Position numbers and translations under genes: made by a program. A model generated the notes under the pieces. The model saw nothing but the letters and a program-made list of their open reading frames with translations, searched no databases and was not told the DNA's origin. From an uncultured Luteitalea sp. (GTDB taxonomy: Bacteria > Acidobacteriota > Vicinamibacteria > Vicinamibacterales > Vicinamibacteraceae), in NCBI GenBank assembly GCA_934541105.1, contig CAKTDA010000002.1, positions 62,001 through 126,000 of the forward strand: a stretch of 64,000 nucleotides of DNA, in the 5' to 3' direction. This document shows positions 60,169 through 64,000 of this stretch, piece after piece; within the stretch, counting starts at the first letter, position 1; every line of letters starts with the position of its first letter.

Positions 60169-61554
60169 TCAGGGCGCCTTGTACGGCGCAAGCTGCTCGC
60201 TGATCTGCGCCGTGTCGCCGACGACGACCATCGTCATCTTCGAGGAGTCGAGGTGCGCCTGCGCGACGCGGCGGACGTCCTCGGGAGTGACCGCCCGGAT
60301 CTGCTGCACGAGCGTCCGCAGGTAGTCGGGCCCGAGCCCGTGCTGCCGCGTGAACTCGAGCTGCGCGACGATGCCGCCGCGCGACGAGTTCTGGAGCACG
60401 AAGACGCCGGCCATGTAGTTGGCGATGCCCTCGAGCTCCTCGGCCGACGGCGCTTCCTTCCGCAGCCGCTCGATCTCGAAAAGGATCTCCTTGATCGACG
60501 CTCCGGTCACCGCCGTCGTGACGTCGGCCACCTCCACCCAGTGCGCGACGTCGAGATGCGGCACGAGCTGTGAGTTCGGCGAGTACGTGTATCCCTTCTG
60601 CTCGCGGATGTTCGACGTGATGCGCGAGGCGAACGACCCGCCGAGGAGTGCGTTGGTGACGCGCAGCGCGACGTAGTCGGCGTGTGCCGGGTCCACCACC
60701 GGGAGCCCGATGAAGAGCGTCGACTGCGGCGCCTTCGGCCGATCGACGACTTTGAGTGCGCGTGTCGCGGAGGTCTTGGGCGCCACGCGGCGGGCGGCGG
60801 TCCCCTTCGGCCACTCGTCGAGCGACGCGCGAATCGCCTTGCGGACCGCAGCCTCGTCGAATCGCCCGACGACGTAGAGGTGCGCACGCGACGCGCCGAA
60901 GTTCGCCGCGTGGAAGGCCTTCACGTCGCCGTGCGTGAACCCCTCGACCATCGCCGCCGTCGGGAAGACGCGTCCGTACGGATGCGCGCCATACAGCGCG
61001 CGATTGAACTCCTCCTGCGCCAGGGCCGAGGGCTGCGACCGCGCGAGCGTCAGGTTGCGCGCCATGTCGGCCTTCAGTCGGGGCAGCTCCGAGGCCGGCA
61101 GGGCCGGCCGCTGCACGACGTCGGCCAGCAGCGTGACCGCGTCGCCGGCGAACTCGGAGAGCACGTCGGTGCTGACCGACGTGACATCGGCGCCGACGGC
61201 GATGTCGAGGCTCCCGCCCATGCGCGCAAAGCCTTCCGCCACGGCCTCGGCCGACTGCGTCGTCGTGCCCTCCTTCATGAGCGTGCCGGTGAGATCGGCG
61301 AGCCACACCTTGTCGGCGGCCTCGTCGACGTTGCCGGCATCGACCGCGAGATGGACGCGCACCTTCGGCACGGTGCCGTACGGCACGAGCGTGATGCCGA
61401 GCCCGTTCGGCAGCACGTAGGTCGTGGCCGCCGGGAGCGTGAAGGGCTTCGGGGTCTCGCCGGCGGGCGGAGTCTCCTTCGCGGGCGCCTGGGCAACGGC
61501 GACGCCGGGCACCAGGAGGGCCGCGACGAAGAGGGTGAGAATCGACCGACGCAT
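60169..61554 (-). CDS. Exported M16 peptidase-like protein, non-catalytic
   Basis: 461 residues from ATG 61554. Signal peptide SILTLFVAALLVPGVAVAQ. The zinc motif is replaced by LADLTGTLMKEGT; the C-terminal M16 domain with FASRITSNIREQKGYTYSPNSQ is intact. It is the inactive partner of the upstream exported M16 protein, 5 bp apart. Confidence 0.9.
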   Translation of the reverse strand: MRRSILTLFVAALLVPGVAVAQAPAKETPPAGETPKPFTLPAATTYVLPNGLGITLVPYGTVPKVRVHLAVDAGNVDEAADKVWLADLTGTLMKEGTTTQSAEAVAEGFARMGGSLDIAVGADVTSVSTDVLSEFAGDAVTLLADVVQRPALPASELPRLKADMARNLTLARSQPSALAQEEFNRALYGAHPYGRVFPTAAMVEGFTHGDVKAFHAANFGASRAHLYVVGRFDEAAVRKAIRASLDEWPKGTAARRVAPKTSATRALKVVDRPKAPQSTLFIGLPVVDPAHADYVALRVTNALLGGSFASRITSNIREQKGYTYSPNSQLVPHLDVAHWVEVADVTTAVTGASIKEILFEIERLRKEAPSAEELEGIANYMAGVFVLQNSSRGGIVAQLEFTRQHGLGPDYLRTLVQQIRAVTPEDVRRVAQAHLDSSKMTMVVVGDTAQISEQLAPYKAP

Positions 61555-61559
61555 GGCGC

Positions 61560-62963
61560 TCACTCCTGCGGCGCGTCGGGCGCGCCGGCCTGGCCGGGCT
61601 CGATGACGAGCACGGTACGGTTCGTGGGACGGAGGAACTGCTGCGCCGTCTTCTGGATCAGCGCCGGGGTCACCTTGCGGAACTCCGCCTCGAGCGAATT
61701 GATGCGCGACGGATCGTCGTCGAACAGCGCGAAGGACGCGAGCATGTCGGCGCTGCCGAAGCCGTTCAGCTGCGTGAGGTCGTTGTAGAGCGACGAGCGC
61801 AGCTTGACGAGCGCGCGGTCGAGCATCGCGGCATCGATCGGTGCGTCCTGGAGGCGGGCGATCGTCGCGTCCATCGTCGCGAGTATTTCGTCGGTTGTGT
61901 TCGACGGCTCGTGAATCAGCGAGCCGATCCAGAGCATCGGCCCGTTGTAGTTGAACATGTTGCCGAGCAGGTTGATGCCGCCGTCCACGCTGCCCGTGTA
62001 GGCCTTCCGCTTCACGAGCTCCTGGAAGAGCAGGCTGTCCTCGCCCTGCAGCAGCAGCTGGTCGATGAGGCCCATCGCGTAGTACTCGGGGGTGTTGCGC
62101 GCGGGCATGTGGTAGGCGAAGCCGAGCGCCGGCTTCCTGGCCAGCGGGTCCTTCCGGCTCGCGCGCTTCTGCTCGACCTGCTTCGGCTCGGTGATGTCGG
62201 GCAGCGGGGCGGGCTTCGGGCCGGTGATGCCCGCGAAGTACTTCTCGATCATCGCCTTCGCCTTCGACTCCTCGAAGTCGCCCACGACGACGAGCACGGC
62301 GTTTGCCGGGGTGTAGTAGGTCTTGAAGAACGCCTGCACGTCTGCGAGCGTGGCCGCCTGCAGGTCCTCGAGGTCGCCATAGAAGTTGTGGGCGTTGTGC
62401 CAGTTCGTGTTGGCGTACTGCGGCAGGTCGAGCCACGGGAACCCGCCGTACGGCTGGTTCAGCACGTTGACCTTCACCTCGTTCATCACGACGCCCTGCT
62501 GGTTGGCGAGGTTCTCCTGCGTGATGTCGAGGCCGCGCATGCGGTCGGCCTCGGCCCACAGCGCGGTCTCGAGCTTGTGGGCGGGCAGCACCTCGAAGTA
62601 GTTGGTGAAGTCGAACCGCGTGGAGCCGTTGAGCACGCCGCCGTTGCGCTGCACGAGGCGGATGAACTCCATCTTCCCGAGGTTTGCCGAGCCCTGGAAC
62701 ATCATGTGCTCGAACAGGTGGGCGAACCCCGTGCGGTCCCTCGGTTCGACGCGGAAGCCGATCTCGTAGTACACGGCAACGACGACGGTCGGGGCCGTGG
62801 TGTCGCGCGACAACACGACCTTCAGGCCGTTGGGCAGCGTGTAGTAGGTGACCGGAACGTCGTAGGCCTGCGCGGGGGCGCCCTGCGCGCACGCCGGCAA
62901 CACCGGGGCGGTGAGCAGCACGGCGAGCGCCAGGCCGGCCGGTACCAGCAGTCGAGTCAGCAT
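61560..62963 (-). CDS. Exported M16 zinc peptidase, catalytic
   Basis: 467 residues from ATG 62963, with GGAGG 4-5 nt upstream. Signal peptide PAGLALAVLLTAPVLPACAQ. HLFEHMMFQGS near residue 84 is the HxxEH zinc motif; the third ligand Glu is expected in the NEVKVNVLNQPYGG region. With its partner it should degrade peptides in the periplasm. Resembles the 2.1-4.8 kb pair but is exported. Confidence 0.93.
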   Translation of the reverse strand: MLTRLLVPAGLALAVLLTAPVLPACAQGAPAQAYDVPVTYYTLPNGLKVVLSRDTTAPTVVVAVYYEIGFRVEPRDRTGFAHLFEHMMFQGSANLGKMEFIRLVQRNGGVLNGSTRFDFTNYFEVLPAHKLETALWAEADRMRGLDITQENLANQQGVVMNEVKVNVLNQPYGGFPWLDLPQYANTNWHNAHNFYGDLEDLQAATLADVQAFFKTYYTPANAVLVVVGDFEESKAKAMIEKYFAGITGPKPAPLPDITEPKQVEQKRASRKDPLARKPALGFAYHMPARNTPEYYAMGLIDQLLLQGEDSLLFQELVKRKAYTGSVDGGINLLGNMFNYNGPMLWIGSLIHEPSNTTDEILATMDATIARLQDAPIDAAMLDRALVKLRSSLYNDLTQLNGFGSADMLASFALFDDDPSRINSLEAEFRKVTPALIQKTAQQFLRPTNRTVLVIEPGQAGAPDAPQE

Positions 62964-63091
62964 GCGTCCTCCATGGAGAGGACACACGGTACCGAGCCCG
63001 ACGGGCGTTCGTCTACATCAGGTGCCGGAACGGCCCGTCGGTGTGACGGGCCGCGTGGTTCCGGACGCGAACAGGTTCGGGATGCGGTGTG

Positions 63092-63706
63092 CTACCGGGT
63101 CCGCGCGACGAGCTTCCAGAGCGACGGCAGGACGCCCGCGGCAATCACGAGCTTCAGCAGATCGCCAATCGCGTACGGCGAGATGACGCGCGCGGCCGCT
63201 TCGAGGCCGATCGACGGCGGCGCAATCGCGAGCCCGAGGATGCCGCCCGCGTAAACGACCGCGAGCCCCGCGAGCATGGCCACGAGCGACGTCAGGTACC
63301 GGCGATCGAATCGCCGCTCGGCGAGCCAGCCCGCCAGGAAGGCCGCTGCCGGATAGGCGAGCAGGAAGCCGCCCGTGGGCCCGAGCAGGCGTCCGATGCC
63401 CGGCGGCAGCGTGGCAGACGCCGCAAACACGGGCAGGCCGGCAATGCCGACCGCCAGGTAGAGCAGCTGCGCGGTGGCGCCGAGGCGTGAGCCCAGAGCC
63501 GCGGCCGCGAGCAGCACGACCATCGGCTGCAGCGTGAACGGAATCGGGTGGAACGGTATGCTGACCTGCGCCGCAAGGGCCGTGGCGGTCGTCGCCGCGA
63601 GCACCGCGGCGCCCCGCAACGCCCATGACGAGCTGCGGTGGGAGACGACGTCGAACAGGGTGGTCCCTGCCAGGAGGCCAATGGGGGTCCGGCTGGCGGC
63701 GTACAT
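63092..63706 (-). CDS. bioY: Biotin transporter BioY (ECF S-component)
   Basis: 204 residues from ATG 63706. Six transmembrane segments, with VSIPFHPIPFTLQPMVVLLAAAALG and LLGPTGGFLLAYPAAAFLAGWL as the BioY signatures. It binds biotin in the membrane and normally works with EcfA/EcfT, which are not in this window. A good promoter (TTGTCA-17-TAGAAT) sits upstream inside divergent thiD. Confidence 0.93.
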   Translation of the reverse strand: MYAASRTPIGLLAGTTLFDVVSHRSSSWALRGAAVLAATTATALAAQVSIPFHPIPFTLQPMVVLLAAAALGSRLGATAQLLYLAVGIAGLPVFAASATLPPGIGRLLGPTGGFLLAYPAAAFLAGWLAERRFDRRYLTSLVAMLAGLAVVYAGGILGLAIAPPSIGLEAAARVISPYAIGDLLKLVIAAGVLPSLWKLVARTR

Positions 63707-63714
63707 GAACGCGG

Positions 63715-63743
63715 ATTCTACGGCATGCCCACGGCACTGACAA
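63715..63743 (-). promoter_or_regulatory. bioY promoter
   Basis: On the minus strand, TTGTCA (63738-63743), a 17-bp spacer and TAGAAT (63715-63720) are the best -35/-10 pair in the window. The -10 ends 8 nt before the bioY ATG, so the transcript has almost no leader. The -35 lies within the thiD coding region. Confidence 0.7.
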
Positions 63744-64000
63744 TTGCCGGCAGCGATTCCGGCGGCGGCGCCGGCATCCAGGCCGATCTCAAGACCTTCG
63801 GCGCGCTCGGTGTGTTCGGCACAAGCGCCCTCACGGCAATCACGGCCCAGAACACCACCGGGGTCCTGGCCGTGGAGATGGTTCCGGTGCCGGTGATCGT
63901 CGCCCAGATCGAGGCCGTGCTCGACGATATCGGGGCTGATGCCATCAAGACCGGCATGCTCGGCACGCCGGACGTCGTCGAGGCGGTGGCCGCGACGCTC
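63725..64000 (+). CDS. thiD: Hydroxymethylpyrimidine/phosphomethylpyrimidine kinase, N-terminal part
   Basis: The first 92 residues of a protein cut by the window end. LTIAGSDSGGGAGIQADLKT is the ThiD hydroxymethylpyrimidine-binding opening, followed by FGTSALTAITAQNT and IGADAIKTGML. The enzyme phosphorylates HMP and HMP-P for thiamine synthesis. The ATG is 18 bp from the bioY start. Confidence 0.93.
   Translation, partial: MPTALTIAGSDSGGGAGIQADLKTFGALGVFGTSALTAITAQNTTGVLAVEMVPVPVIVAQIEAVLDDIGADAIKTGMLGTPDVVEAVAATL

Overview
The window is GC-rich (about 70% by eye), densely coded bacterial chromosome. Its gene content points to an Acidobacteriota lineage, most likely class Vicinamibacteria: an Oar-like TonB-dependent receptor with an N-terminal carboxypeptidase-type domain, an ASPIC/UnbV FG-GAP protein, a Ser/Thr kinase with TolB-like and TPR regions, DUF1080 and apiosidase-like enzymes, many exported enzymes, and GTG/TTG starts. 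No 16S gene or species marker is visible, so this is an inference from gene content.

Layout. 1-7.8 kb: the end of an amidase, an ABHD18-like hydrolase, an M16 peptidase pair, mrp, and small membrane proteins. 7.8-17.2 kb: addA/addB recombination nuclease with an exported protein upstream, then a zinc-ribbon protein and a periplasmic asparaginase. 17.2-23.8 kb: a 1358-residue secreted propeller protein with four C-terminal repeats, a degenerate GGDEF-like protein and a Tat-exported glycerophosphodiesterase. 23.8-26.4 kb is the one accessory stretch: a toxin-antitoxin pair whose toxin is cut to 37 codons, a GIY-YIG nuclease whose 3' end occurs twice, several inverted repeats, and tRNA-Ala(GGC) with a MITE-like element at its 3' end. 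26.4-37.6 kb: TPR protein, TonB receptor with an operator-like palindrome in its promoter, an exported methyltransferase, the FG-GAP protein, a large Ser/Thr kinase and an orphan 2Fe-2S subunit. 37.6-48.6 kb: carbohydrate-related genes (two-domain DUF1080 protein, sialate-type esterase, apiosidase-like hydrolase, a frameshifted sugar acyltransferase), rsmH, an MlaF-like ATPase, and a Tm-1-like / PEP-hydrolase-like / alpha-beta hydrolase operon. 48.6-53.1 kb: a convergent pair of exported phosphatase and exported FAM20/PI4K-like kinase, a nucleotidyltransferase fused to a ribosomal-S1-like protein, a cold-shock protein with a clear terminator, and tRNA-Sec (selC). 53.1-64 kb: HAD phosphatase, a Fur-rubrerythrin fusion with a degenerate ABC ATPase and an A-type Fe-S protein, aldehyde dehydrogenase, a lipoprotein followed by two exported or anchored methyltransferases, a second M16 pair with signal peptides, then divergent bioY and thiD.

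The genes suggest an aerobic heterotroph that imports and degrades complex plant or exopolysaccharides. It carries selenocysteine machinery (tRNA only in this window), a Fe-S/peroxide-response locus, and probable phosphorylation outside the cytoplasm. No CRISPR array, complete prophage, transposase or canonical defence island was found.
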